Shown: positions 11,635 through 19,094, numbered from the stretch's first letter. The stretch: 20,985 nt of DNA from Chara braunii (GCA_003427395.1 BFEA01000252.1:34615-55599), one strand, 5' to 3'. The notes: generated by a model from the sequence alone, not told the origin. Numbers and translations: made by a program.

Positions 11635-14600
11635 GCACATACACACACACACACACGAACAAAGGCGACAATGATGAGTGAGGTTACTCCTACTGCCTTT
11701 TCAAAGCTTCCTGGCGAAAAACCTGCACCACCATCAGCATCTGCATACCACGTCCTGACATGACAACTATAGACCATCTGGTACATCCACTCGCACCTTG
11801 TAAACCAGGTAATGCAAACCTGTGCACATCATGCATACTGAACCGTCAGTTGACCATACAATCCTGCAAGATTGGTTTAAACGTTAAACTCTAAACATGT
11901 CAATCTATGTGTATGGACGTAGGAGCCGAATCCCCACAGCATGTCGCCGGCATGCCTGCCCATGTGATGCACAACTCGACGGCACCATCAACTCCGTGTT
12001 AATAAACTGACGGTCTGACAGATTAAACTTGCATTCTTTGAAAGGGGAAACAAGAGAGAGAGGAAAAAGAACAGACCCACAAATCGGCCCAAACACTGTG
12101 TTACAGATCAGGCATAAAGAAATGCATTCCACTCCAGCTGAGTACCAAATCACGCATAAAGAAATGCATTCCACTCCAGCTGAGTACCCCTTCTCTCCCG
12201 AACCTCACTCCATCCTCCAGGAGTCCTCAACGTAACACCCTGGGCTCGTACATCCGCAAATGGGAATGCACTGCCTATCCACAGAGGAAGAAAGCTAACA
12301 GCTGACTTTGAAAGTGTGGCCATGGCTCACGGGGATGCGTGCAGCTCATGCTCAACTTCATCAACATGGCAAGCCTTGTACAAAGGGGGGCTGAAAGAAG
12401 AAATGGTCAAGAGAACAGCTTCGGTGTGCGCCTCATGTTTGCCTTCTGTATTTTTATAGTTTGTTTCGCGCACTGCACTCTTTTCATTCGTAGATGTGAC
12501 AATCCCGGCAGCTGGCACTCAAACTTCATCAACGTGCGAGCCTTGTACGTGAGAGGCACTGTGAAGGGGGAGTTAAAAGAAAGAATGAGAAAAATGAATG
12601 GTTTCAGTGTGCCCTTCATGTTTATCTTGTTTTTTTTTTTAACACCGTTTGTTCTCCCAAGTGCACTCTTTTAGTTCATAGATATATGACAATATAATAT
12701 GTATTGAATAAAGGGCCAGGCTTCAGAACCTGCTTCAAGGGCTCCTTTTTTTTTTTTTTTACCTGTTCCTCCAATATGGCCTCTAATATGTGTGACTCAT
12801 CCTCCAAGGCTTGGAAATGCGTCTTTGAGTTTCAAAACCCTAGCCACCGCACCTCCCTAACCTCCAGGAGAACCCTCACACGCAAGGTTGAGAAATTGAG
12901 GCAAATATAACCATCTATCATAAGAGTGACCTGTCACCCGTACTCAAAATTGGAGAACGAAGACGTCAAGATTTGGGACAACAGGTGTGAGGAGGTTCGC
13001 AGATGATCCCAAGGTTCAAAAACATCACAGGTTTGGAATACAGATGGCAAGGCGTATTCCGAGACGGCGCGGAAGTGGGCGGCGACGGTTTGTAGAGATC
13101 GCATGGCAGGCTCCGAGAAGGCACGGAACAACGTCCAGACATGGCCACAGATTCGATGACGGGCCCCGGTAAGAAGTCCACCTGTGCCGGTGTTTAGAAA
13201 ACACTAGGTTCGGAGAAGAAAGCCTAGGTTCGGAGAACATGGCTTGGTTTGGGGAAGTGGCTCAGTGCAACACAAGGTCAGGAAGAGTGGAAGACTGTTT
13301 TCAGCAGGCAAGGCAGGTAGATTACAACCATGAAGTGAAGGTGCAAACATAGGCTGTGCGATCAAGGGGGGTCGAGGAGGGTAGGATATGGAAGGAGGGA
13401 AGGGCTGAGGTTAACGGATGGCAAAGGAGATGGAGAAAGGGTGGGAAGAGGCTCAGAGAAAGGATGGACAGGGAATTAGGACATGGACGGAGCACGGATT
13501 CAGAGAATGGATGAAGCACGGTGCAGAGACTTGAACAAGGGGCCGGTGGCGCGGGGGAGGATGTGCAGGGAGGGCGGGCTCCAGAGAAGTCGTGGAACCC
13601 CAAGGGTTCAAGGGCGGCAAGCGAGTAGTTTCCGAGAAGGGCTGGTGCAGAGGAGAGCAAGGCATCCGAGAAAGGGAGAGCAGAGAGGATTAACAACATG
13701 AGAGTAGGTTTGACAAGGCTGCGCCACCCAGGGACAGAAGCAGCAACAGCTACATTAGGTGTGTTAGATAGGTTGTGAGTACACTTTTACAGCAGGTCAT
13801 ACTACATCATAGTATATACATATATATCACTTAGCATATCAATCGAGTCGTCACAATACCTGCACACAATCGAGTATTTGCAGTATGCCAACAGACAAGG
13901 TAGCCATTGTTTGGACGCTCATAGCGGTATAATAGATAGGGGCGTGCTCTTGTACGCATGTTGGAATACCCAGCCCCTGTGATGCATGAGGCTATTGACA
14001 AACAGATCACTACCGGTAGTTCAAATCCCACCCGCTGGATACGAGAGCAATAGGGAGTAACACCCTTTCAAAAGAAAAAAAAGAAGGACAGGGGTACAAT
14101 CATACGATGTTTGAGATAGGTTGGCGGTATGCGATCCATTTGCAGAGGGGGGTACAGGTGATCCACATGGGCTGTACGGATCAAATGGGGTTCGATGCCT
14201 ATGTGTGGGTTCCAGTACCAATGCGGCCCATGCCCAATGCCTCTGGAGATGTATCACTCCAGATGACGACATCGCCTCAAGACTTCAGCAGCCGTGACTT
14301 TCACAGAAGGCCTCTCCGGCCGCGTGTCATGGAGCGACTGCAGCATGACACCAACACGTCCACACTTCAACTTTCACCTTGTACATCAACTCAGGAGGTA
14401 TGCATGGCGCAGCTAATGGTAAGGTGGAGCTTTAGTTAGTATAGTACCGTATCTCAAAGTTTGAAGACAAAACTCACTTTACTCTCACTTTTGTCGTTCG
14501 CCAGGTCTTTGATCCTCACCAAGCACCTTGATAGTGCCTTCAGCTCTTCAGCAATCTGCTTGCTTCCTTCCCTGGGCCAGCGTCTCCCACCCTCCCCCCT

Positions 14601-17600
14601 CTCACTCCCCCTTTTCCGTTCAACTGCCACTAAGTCCCCATACCGATCACATTCAATCCAGCCAGCCGCACTGCACACCAGAGTCAGAATTTCAATGTGT
14701 GTATGAAGGGCTGTTGTCAAGCCATCAGTTCCAGCCTTTTCACATGCTGACAAAAGAACTCTCAGCGCATTGAGTCGTCGTGCGTTTCCTCCTTGCTCAA
14801 CCCCCCAGCTACCGGGAGACGTGCATGGTGAGGTATACGACGAACACGCTCCTCCGGTCCCATCGTCTTCAGCATTCGCCTTTTCGTCTCCTCCCCCCTT
14901 GCTTGTGCATCCCAGCAAAGCAGGTGCGAGTTGAGCAACCACTTCCGTCGCCATTGACTGGTCTTTCATGTGGTCATCTTCAATCTTTGAAGTTGCAAGA
15001 AACACCATCCAGTCCAGCTCCACCTCTCTCAACTTCTTCGTCACTAAATCTTTTGAGATGTATCGTTCTGCCAGCCACTTTGGCAAACAAACCACATCCC
15101 GATGAACCCCATTCTCTCTGCCAACCTCGCACTCTTCCATGAGCTTGAAACACCTTGCAAGCTCGCAATACGCTTTGTCGCGATTACCCTGCCACAGGAA
15201 AAACCTCCCCAGGAACCAATGCATTCGTATCCAGAACCGCTGTCCCTTTCCCAAACAGGCCGCTTCTGCGCAGCCCTCCGGTTTCCCTGCCTGGTTATCG
15301 GCTTCTTCTTTCATGGCAGCTGACACACCCAACACCTTATCATCTTCTCCACAAGCCTCTCTGTTTCTTGTTCCATTGCCGGGTGCTCCATTTTTCTGTC
15401 CTGGGAAGCACATCAACTTGGGCTGTATTCCACGTCCTCCACCATCAACTTCAGTTGATCCCTCTCCTGGATGGGATCTGCTTCTCTTCTTCACTTCGAA
15501 TGGCGTGCCCTCCCCATCCTCCTCTACCACTCTCTTTTTCGCCCCCTTCCTCGGCGACTTCTCGCCAAAATCCCCACTACCTGCAATCCCGCAAACTACA
15601 CCATCGATCACTTCCTGTACATAAAACTCACATGCCCAACTCCACTCCTTACTCTGGTCTGCCCCTGGGAGCCGCATCAGCGCCTCAAGATACAGCTCCC
15701 CCATCAAAAGTGAGCAATTCTGACTCAGACAGCCCAACCTCTCACGCAACATCTGTTCAACAATGAGCAAGCTCTCGAATGCTCCTTTCTCCCATATGCT
15801 ACCCACACCCCCAATCTGATAGAGCTTTCGCACTAGCCTCTGTCCAATATCAAGAACGCCATTGTTACCCTTTGCATGCTCCACAAACTCCTTTATCTGT
15901 GTGGCTTCCGCTTTGGCCTGTTGACTCTGCCTATTTTCCAACTTCGCCCTCTCATCAACTTCACCATCAGTCCGCCCATCCCCTCCACCATAACCCTCCT
16001 TGCCCCCCTTCCCCACCCCCCCCTGCTGGCCACCAGAGTCCGCACCCCCACAGAGAGCAGGAACAATAAACTCTGCCAGCACACTTCGCACATCCCTGGG
16101 CCCGCCCATCACCACGTCTTGATTTCCTCGTCCTCCTTCCTCTCTCATCATCGAGCGAGACCTGGGCCGCAATGCTCGTACCATACGCTTTCCAAGTTCT
16201 TCGTCACGGACCGACCCTGCGCACGTCCCAATCATAACACCCTCTCTCTGTAACTCCGCATCTTCTTCCACTCCCCCACCTGCGTCCTCCTGTCCCACTC
16301 TTTTCCTGCCTTCCTCTCTAGCCCTTTTCTCTTCTACTCTTTGCTTTCCGCCATCACCGCACTCCGCGACACACAGGACATCTTTGTCGCAGCCCCCCCC
16401 CATCGGGCTGCTGCTTCCCCCCGGCGACCCCTTTCCTCCCTCCTTCATCCCTCCCTCCTTCATCCCTGCCTCCTGGCACACTTCATTCCGAGCCCCATCG
16501 GTCAGCTTCCCACTTTCAGATGCTTCATTCACCGGAAACTTCTGCCCTCTGAAAGTAAAGACGACCTGTGCGATCAAGGGCAATAATCCTGCCTGATTTT
16601 TTACATCGCCCTGACCTCCCGGCGCATTGTCACCCTCTCCTCCAAGCCCACCCGCGCAGGTCATCCTTACCAACTTCCCCACGGCTTCAATCAGTTCCAC
16701 CCACGTCAACTCCTGCATGTTGCAGGGCAATACTTGCGGCGAAGGCTCGCTGTCCACAGGTCCCGCACTTTGATCCTCACCTGCCTTTTTCTGCAATGGC
16801 AGGTGTTCATGCTCCTCGCTTCCGCGTCCATCACCGGTGCCGTCAACTCTCCGTCTTTTCGCACCGGGCAAATCAATCTCGAGAAGATCAAACGGGTCCG
16901 GGGAGATTCTAGGCCGACCACAGACCTTCTGTACCGTAGCTGCTTGATGGATGCCATCCTCGTTGCTTTCCTTGTGTTTGATTCCTTTCACCGACTGTAG
17001 CACTTCAGATGCTCGGGAGTGAGGACCGCACCGTAGCATGCGCTTTGCTAGCCTCCTGCATGCCCTCTCGTCGCGGATGGCAACCAAAACCTCCAATAAC
17101 TTCTCCATACAGCCCCCTGTTCAACGAAAAAATCGCCCCGCCCCATCTGGTCAGTACATCACCTCCCCATGGTGCTAGTGCCTCCATACAGCCCGCTGTT
17201 CAAAGAAAAATTGCCCCGCCCATCTGGTCAGTATGGTGCTAGTGCCCCTGACCTACACTGATGGACAAATCGCTGACTTGCTGCAATAGCTTCTAGATCA
17301 ACAGCAGAAATAGCCAATCTTCCTCGTCAACCTATATAAGCCCCAGTCCACCAGGACTTGTGTGTCACCATCTTCAAAGCACAAGTATGACCAGCAGCAG
17401 CGGCAGAGTAGTTACCACAGCGGGAGGAGCTGGGGATGTAGAGAGCGTAAAGTAGAGAGCAGAACGCGAGGGAAGTGTCAGGCATGAAAAGACACTGATG
17501 GGGCAAGATTACTAAACACCGAAGAAGGGAGGGGCAAGAGAGCAAATGCCATCACAGTGCAGGAACAGCATTTTTGTTGGTAATAGAAGCTGGAGCAATA

Positions 17601-19094
17601 CGAGAGGAGGAGAGGGGAGAAAAGGAGAGAGGAGGAGGAAATCAAATGATACAGGGAACAGGGGAGGATGGGGGATGTGACTGCATGCTAAAGATGACAG
17701 AACATGGAGATGATGGAGGGAAGGCGTAAGACAAGGGGCGTGGGTAAGGGGAGGGTGAAGATCAAGCACGCATTTGGTTGTTTGCTTTTGCTCGTTCATT
17801 TGTTTACTCAGAGAAGGGGGAGTTATTGTGAGACACTTCCCTCCCCCTCCTCCCCCCTATAAAGCCCTTAGTTATTGTGAGACACTTCCCTCCCCCTCAT
17901 CCCCCCTTAAAAAGCCCTTTCAAATTCAAACCATACACAAACGCAACACAGTCATGAACTCTGAACCTGGACGTAAAATGGCTCACAATCTGTACACATT
18001 GCTGACCAGACCTCCCCCTTGACTAGCGCCATCAGTGGCAGTTCGACTGAAACGCACGAGGAACGAATGCAGAAGCCAGCGGGAAGGATACCAGAAGCAG
18101 CACATCCAGACCTTGCCTTTGGCTAGCGCCAGCAGCCCAGAGGTGTCAATAGTCAACTTACTACTCCAAGTTTTTTTTTGCTTGCCCGCATCGTGAACAG
18201 GTCTTTGATCAATTTATGATAGAAAAGCAGGAGGCAAAAGAAGCAGGCGAAACAATCGTTGATCTTCACAAGTTCACATTTTCTTTTTTCTTTTTTTCTT
18301 TTTTACAATGGTCCTTTGTTTGGCTCTGAACCACAAGATAAGATTATGTCCGTCCAATTACTTAAACCACTTGTACCTTTGGCGTCCGGTTTCGACAAGT
18401 TTTTGCCAGCTCCCGAACTTTTAGGAGGCCGGGCCCGACAACGGCTGATGTTGATAAATCTGATCGGCTGCCGTCGTTTCGTTTCGGCCCCCTGAAAGGT
18501 CGGAGGCCTGCTATTTTTCAAACCGAAAAAGGTACTAGTGGTTCAAAAAAAAAAAAAAAAAAAAAAAAACAGATCCTTATGGTCCTGGCTGCATATCCAT
18601 TCTGGGGAGCGTCATGTCCGTCCAATTCCTGATGGAGAATATTCTCCAGCAAAATATGTGTATGTACTATGTACTATGTAGTATGTATTACAGATTATTT
18701 GTCAACGAATTGTTTGGTTTCCCTTTCTTTTTCCTTGGTTCATCTCAACGATGAAAGAAAGCATTCCGATTCTCTGCTCGACAAAATATGTGTATGTTGG
18801 AGAGTGCGATGATCAAAATTGGAGGTGGTAAACACAAACAAGATTTAAAAAAAAAAAAAAAAAAAAGGACTCTTACAGTGATGGGGACTGCAGGCCAATC
18901 CTTCTTCAAATGCATTTCTTGCTAGACTTAGTAAACTGAGACGCCACGTTAAGATTCCCAGTCGGTGCCATACAACAACATCCTGCCTGTAGATTCTGAC
19001 TGCCTCCAGATAGCACAGCAGCGCATCATGCTCGGACTTTCGACCATCGCCCTTCTTGATAAGGACTTCAGCCAGATTTTTGAATGCCAGGAAC
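383..19094 (-). CDS. CABIN1: CABIN1-like HIRA-complex subunit, partial gene, five exons visible
   Basis: Coding exons join 19094..18877, 17116..14478, 11548..11321, 6399..5725, 871..383 (minus strand), giving about 1,416 codons without a stop. The conserved blocks appear in the order I know for plant CABIN1-like proteins: FLAFKNLAEVL, the TPR segment LARNAFEEGLACSP, CMEKLLEVLVA, VDAVVSFCRIQHLDP, MHELLADRGLCC, DQCFFCLYGLNLR, NRGDYQTEKQC, KLRRVLRLI and WAGFVLTKEGEEF. In this family the protein is a TPR-rich nuclear subunit that works with HIRA and ubinuclein in replication-independent H3.3 deposition; animal homologues also bind calcineurin. The N-terminal exon or exons lie beyond 20985, and the remaining C-terminal part lies beyond position 1. 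The family assignment rests on remembered homology, not a search. Introns are about 1.8, 2.9, 4.9 and 4.9 kb; the third contains a library adapter, so its length is unreliable. No promoter or poly(A) site of this gene is in the window. Confidence 0.92.
1134..1150. repeat. Target-site duplication, copy beyond the U6 A-tail
   Basis: AGTAAATTCATTATCTT on the plus strand, identical to 1268-1284. It abuts the A-rich tail of the U6 retropseudogene. Confidence 0.9.
1162..1267 (-). pseudogene. U6 spliceosomal snRNA retropseudogene
   Basis: The minus strand reads GTCCCTCGGGACATC, then AAAATTGGAACGATACAGAG, GATTAGCATGGCCCCTGCGC, AAGGATGACAC and GAGAAATGGTCCAAAT. This is the U6 snRNA from its 5' cap end to its 3' end. 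It differs from conserved U6 by a shortened 5' stem, a 4-nt insertion just after the ACAGAGA box and a 4-nt insertion (TTCC) after CUGCGC. Both insertions interrupt catalytically critical parts. There is no T-run terminator; instead an A-rich tail follows (1151-1161). A perfect 17-bp direct repeat flanks it. This is the structure of a LINE-mobilised U6 copy and it is very unlikely to function. Confidence 0.9.
1268..1284. repeat. Target-site duplication, copy at the U6 5' end
   Basis: AGTAAATTCATTATCTT, identical to 1134-1150. It begins at the base next to the first nucleotide of U6, so the inserted copy is 5'-complete. Confidence 0.9.
1639..1737 (+). pseudogene. LINE-type reverse transcriptase C-terminal zinc-finger remnant (tentative)
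   Basis: The plus-strand frame ends with LCTVCDTAEVENVRHCLLDF followed by a stop. The C-x2-C...E-x-x-x-H-C-L-L spacing resembles the zinc-binding motif that closes many non-LTR retrotransposon reverse transcriptases. It lies about 370 bp from the U6 retropseudogene and about 500 bp upstream of another LINE-like fragment in the same orientation. No polymerase motif such as a YADD box was seen, so only a 3' remnant could remain. The match is short and judged by eye. Confidence 0.35.
1864..1918. repeat. Dispersed repeat, copy 1
   Basis: About 55 bp (TACACCC, GAACTGTTGAAA, TTGAAA, ACAGACC, then a GAG-TC-AA-TCCA pattern), matched with small indels at 9099-9149 in the same orientation. The copy lies between the two LINE-like fragments and may be part of an element's 3' region. 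Confidence 0.6.
2231..2411 (+). pseudogene. LINE-like C-terminal tail remnant (tentative)
   Basis: The plus strand encodes AKWEVRLFQRLKALMPLTLW, then IIWKSRCQ and a segment ending AWQRLVQALENGYITD before a stop. The W-x-x-W-K-x-R pattern is typical of the region after the zinc finger in plant LINE reverse transcriptases. There is an in-frame stop just before the start of the segment. With the fragment at 1639-1737 it could be the 3' end of one decayed element. Confidence 0.35.
3069..3244 (-). pseudogene. GDP-mannose 4,6-dehydratase-like gene fragment, frameshifted
   Basis: The minus strand reads GALRLLEAVRSHLRTTGRKV then KYYQVGSSEMYG, hits TGA at 3148-3146, and continues one frame over as TPPPQSETAMFHPRSPYAVA then KVAAHY. 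This is the central part of GDP-D-mannose 4,6-dehydratase, the NADP-dependent short-chain dehydratase that makes the precursor of GDP-fucose. It includes the SSEM catalytic region and the Y-x-x-x-K pair (YAVAK). A one-base deletion after the Tyr-Gly codons explains the break. Homology stops abruptly after AAHY; upstream to about 3300 only weak, indel-ridden similarity remains. With about 60 residues of a roughly 350-residue enzyme left, it cannot encode an enzyme. It lies in sense orientation within the CABIN1-like intron. Confidence 0.8.
4152..4442 (-). CDS. Possible nested first coding exon, unknown protein
   Basis: The minus strand carries an ATG in good context (TTTTGAATGGCT) and 97 codons (MAEPESMSESLFDCRYHMRS at the start), ending CHRQ before a perfect CAG|GTAAGT donor (GT at 4151-4150). 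The upstream 120 bp is CT-rich with a short AAT repeat, compatible with a 5' UTR. The protein has no motif I recognise; residues 34-61 look helical and alanine-rich. It shares no similarity with the family of the host gene. It could be the first exon of a gene nested in the intron, an unrelated decayed gene fragment, or chance. No partner exon was identified downstream. Confidence 0.3.
5118..5407. repeat. Imperfect tandem duplication, about 130-bp unit
   Basis: Copy A (5118-5247) and copy B (5248-5407) share GAATCCGTGATCTGC, CTCAGAGGATTGTAACCCT, TATCCAGCCATTTTCA, GGCCGAAT and a long T tract followed by GGAATCTGACAA. Copy B carries an extra segment of about 25 bp (CACTGGCACTTAGAGGAACG). A third, weaker echo (TTTCACGGCCG plus a T tract) is near 5514-5550. 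Confidence 0.85.
5725..6399 (-). CDS. CABIN1: CABIN1-like exon 4
   Basis: This 225-codon exon is in phase 0. It begins V-Y-L-L-M-K-M-H-E-L-L after a GGAACAG acceptor (AG at 6401-6400) with a T-rich tract upstream. It ends ...PFVQNCS before GTAAGC (GT at 5724-5723). The opening MHELLADRGLCC...EGAFLRMAIHQLTALEMKLKS and the closing DQCFFCLYGLNLR...NTNRGDYQTEKQCEEVLHYV are near-diagnostic CABIN1 blocks. The middle is acidic and variable, containing VDVIDIDAPDE, and is probably disordered. A second GTAAGC eight codons earlier in plus coordinates (after GGA) was rejected as the donor because only TCG|CGC rebuilds the conserved S-R-x-x-L-x-KLRRVL. Confidence 0.93.
6959..7020 (+). repeat. (GGGA)n purine tract, G-quadruplex candidate
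   Basis: Repeated GGGA units with GAGGAG and GAAA interruptions. At least eight G3 runs lie within 62 bp on the plus strand, which is the template strand for the CABIN1-like gene. Confidence 0.85.
7280..7343. repeat. 25-bp tandem repeat, 2.5 copies
   Basis: The unit is AGGTTTGACTTTACATAAGA plus AGYGC, at 7280-7304, 7305-7329 and a partial copy at 7330-7343. Confidence 0.9.
7394..7470. repeat. 11-bp minisatellite, 7 copies
   Basis: The unit is GCAGAGTCTGT, seven tandem copies with two single-base variants (GCATAGTCTGT and a terminal C). An 11-bp period rotates all frames, so the CRVCAESVQSL-like open frames seen through it are artefacts of the repeat. Confidence 0.95.
8256..8293. other. Nextera mate-pair junction adapter (sequencing artefact)
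   Basis: CTGTCTCTTATACACATCT is followed immediately by its exact reverse complement AGATGTGTATAAGAGACAG, forming a perfect 38-bp palindrome. This is the Tn5 mosaic-end pair that forms the circularisation junction in Nextera mate-pair libraries. Its translation gives the familiar contaminant peptide VSYTHLDVYKRQ. It is not native DNA, and the two flanks were probably not adjacent in the genome. Confidence 0.97.
8294..8341. repeat. (GA)24 microsatellite abutting the adapter
   Basis: An uninterrupted GA dinucleotide run begins at the base after the adapter. It may have promoted misassembly at this point. Confidence 0.95.
9099..9149. repeat. Dispersed repeat, copy 2
   Basis: About 51 bp, similar to 1864-1918 in the same orientation. 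Shared words include GAACTGTTGAAA and ACAGACC. It is followed within 30 bp by a run of 14 G (9176-9189). Confidence 0.6.
9890..10265. repeat. Polypyrimidine block 1, degenerate CCTCCTC repeats
   Basis: The plus strand is almost continuous C/T made of CCTCCTC, CCATCTCCTC and CCTTCCTCC words. The Ser/Pro-rich open frame across it (9511-10323) is low complexity. On the gene's sense strand this is a long polypurine tract. Confidence 0.8.
10388..10692. repeat. Polypyrimidine block 2, degenerate TTCCTCCTCC repeats
   Basis: A second C/T-rich block built from degenerate 24-30 bp units combining CCGCCATCTC, TTTCTCCTCC and CTTCCTCCTC words. It is separated from block 1 by about 120 bp of mixed sequence. 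Confidence 0.8.
10851..10890. repeat. 16-bp GC-rich tandem repeat
   Basis: GGCCCTGCGCCGGCCT at 10851-10866 and 10867-10882, then a partial GGCCCTGC. It lies in a GGCC-rich island (10820-10920) that resembles in composition the segment 9525-9650. Confidence 0.9.
11061..11121. repeat. Hairpin-forming inverted repeat, 20-bp arms
   Basis: The left arm TACGGTCAATATAGCTGTAT (11061-11080) pairs with the right arm ATACAGCTATAATGACCGTA (11102-11121), with one A/A mismatch and a 21-nt loop. It lies in the first 260 nt of intron 3 on the gene's sense strand. Confidence 0.9.
11321..11548 (-). CDS. CABIN1: CABIN1-like exon 3
   Basis: This 76-codon exon in phase 0 starts with GTG (V-N-V-D-I-T-K) right after a TCGTAG acceptor (AG at 11550-11549). 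It ends in N-Q-Q before GTGCTG (GT at 11320-11319), a weaker donor. The core VDAVVSFCRIQHLDPAASI matches the plant CABIN1 block whose consensus is roughly VDAAIAFCKLQHLDP. It is preceded by a leucine-rich helix, LAKRRLQQLLIACIHRLYN. The upstream exon ends ...KDLANDKSESK, so the join keeps the family order with nothing missing. The acceptor has almost no pyrimidine tract and sits just downstream of a (TG)n repeat on the sense strand. Confidence 0.9.
11572..11656. repeat. (CA)n microsatellite, (TG)n in the sense of the gene
   Basis: About 85 bp of CA dinucleotides with one interruption (CGCGCACATA near 11632-11641). On the gene strand it is (TG)n ending 22 nt before the 3' splice site of exon 3. 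Confidence 0.97.
12112..12188. repeat. 35-bp direct repeat, period 42
   Basis: Two identical 35-bp copies (GCATAAAGAAATGCATTCCA, then CTCCAGCTGAGTACC) at 12112-12146 and 12154-12188, separated by a 7-bp spacer. Confidence 0.95.
12351..12693. repeat. Imperfect tandem duplication, about 165-190 bp
   Basis: Copy A (about 12351-12503) and copy B (about 12519-12693) share CTTCATCAAC, AGCCTTGTAC, GAAAGAA, a CTTC-TGTGC-CTTCATGTTT pattern, GCACTCTTTT and a closing TGACAAT. Copy B carries an added T tract. Divergence indicates an old duplication. Confidence 0.8.
13000..13700. repeat. Degenerate purine-rich repeat field
   Basis: A recurring core of about TTCNGAGAA (TTCGGAGAA twice near 13210-13235; variants near 13100, 13455, 13500, 13583, 13630, 13670) is spaced about 25-60 bp apart in a GGA/GGC-rich background. 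No unit length is constant, so this is either a very old minisatellite or biased composition. Confidence 0.4.
14478..17116 (-). CDS. CABIN1: CABIN1-like exon 2, very large central exon
   Basis: This 2,639-nt exon supplies GG of the split Trp codon, then G-C-M-E-K-L-L and 879 codons in all. It ends with AAA before a GTGAGT donor (GT at 14477-14476); reading past the donor meets a stop at 14454. Counting from the Met at 17108: residues 1-38 continue the TPR array, 84-89 are a basic KRRRVD patch (possible nuclear localisation signal), and 133-148 (ELTWVELIEAVGKLVR) match the family's conserved W-x-x-L helix. Residues 341-354 (RSVLAEFIVPALCG), 407-440, 448-480, 624-660 and 690-730 match other family helices. 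Between them are long Gly/Glu/Lys-rich linkers, for example the MKEGG tandem at 216-225 and a Gly-rich run at 361-381, which land-plant homologues mostly lack. The long open frames on the opposite strand are compositional shadows. Confidence 0.92.
17103..17246 (-). repeat. Tandem duplication spanning the exon 2 splice acceptor
   Basis: Copy 1 (17103-17181, 79 bp) includes the first 14 nt of exon 2 and its acceptor. Copy 2 (17182-17246, about 65 bp) repeats CTCCATACAGCCC, CTGTTCAA, GAAAAA, CCATCTGGTCAGTA and TGGTGCTAGTGCC, and lacks about 14 bp present in copy 1. The duplicate carries its own TTTGAACAG acceptor with AG at 17197-17196. Confidence 0.9.
17821..17919. repeat. 49-bp tandem duplication
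   Basis: Copies at 17821-17869 and 17870-17919 share AGTTATTGTGAGACACTTCC, CTCCCCCTC and AAAGCCCTT, with a few substitutions. Confidence 0.95.
18545..18569 (+). repeat. Homopolymer A25
   Basis: A run of 25 A on the plus strand after a roughly 180-bp GC-balanced segment. It could be an old retroposon tail, but no target-site duplication was found. Confidence 0.8.
18847..18866 (+). repeat. Homopolymer A20 (T20 in the gene sense)
   Basis: On the gene strand this is a T run starting about 10 nt after the GTAAGA donor of exon 1. Confidence 0.9.
18877..19094 (-). CDS. CABIN1: CABIN1-like exon 1 of window (N-terminal TPR region)
   Basis: This 218-nt exon starts after a CTTAG acceptor (AG at 19096-19095) in phase 2 and ends with a single T before GTAAGA (GT at 18876-18875). 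It encodes 72 full codons beginning FLAFKNLAEVLIKKG and ending EEGLACSPHH. In plant CABIN1 the corresponding segment is the TPR pair starting R-FLALKNLA and ending in a CSP-N-x-W motif. The closing Trp codon is split: T here, GG at 17116-17115. That split codon restores the conserved W and confirms both splice sites. The TPR helices (CYLEAVRIYRQDVVVWHRLG, then LARNAFEEGLACSP) are typical of protein-interaction repeats. The annotation depends on splicing because this frame has no usable start codon of its own. About 80 upstream residues expected from the family were not found up to 20985. Confidence 0.9.

Larger units (their letters stand above)
11549..14477 (-). other. Intron 2 (2.93 kb)
   Basis: Bounded by GTGAGT at 14477 and TCGTAG at 11549. 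It contains a (CA)n tract next to the acceptor, tandem repeats at 12112-12188 and 12351-12693, and a degenerate repeat field at 13000-13700. In 13700-14450 I see short frames only and no recognisable gene. A box-B-like word at 14019-14030 is discussed among the rejected items. Confidence 0.8.
17117..18876 (-). other. Intron 1 (1.76 kb)
   Basis: Bounded by GTAAGA at 18876 and TTGAACAG at 17117; both sites are confirmed by the split Trp codon. It contains two homopolymer A runs, a 49-bp tandem duplication and a duplicated 3' splice-site region. I see no gene in it. Imperfect 37-bp repeats (CCAGACCT...CTAGCGCCA) lie at about 18005-18040 and 18106-18142. Confidence 0.85.

Noticed and set aside
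13920-14045. Box-B-like GTTCAAATC, considered as a tRNA or SINE head
   Set aside because: No convincing box A at the right distance and no T stem or anticodon stem could be formed.
14107-14439. Plus-strand 110-codon open frame
   Set aside because: No recognised motif, no splice or start context worth noting, and it lies in an intron of an opposite-strand gene with repeat-rich surroundings.
14461-17000. Many plus-strand open frames of 60-200 codons
   Set aside because: They lie antisense to exon 2, whose Gly/Glu-rich codons give stop-poor C/T-rich complements; none has a recognisable domain.
17005-17187. 60-codon frame M-E-A-L-A-P-W upstream of exon 2
   Set aside because: It is produced by the duplicated acceptor region and reads exon 2 out of frame; it is relevant only to decoy splicing.
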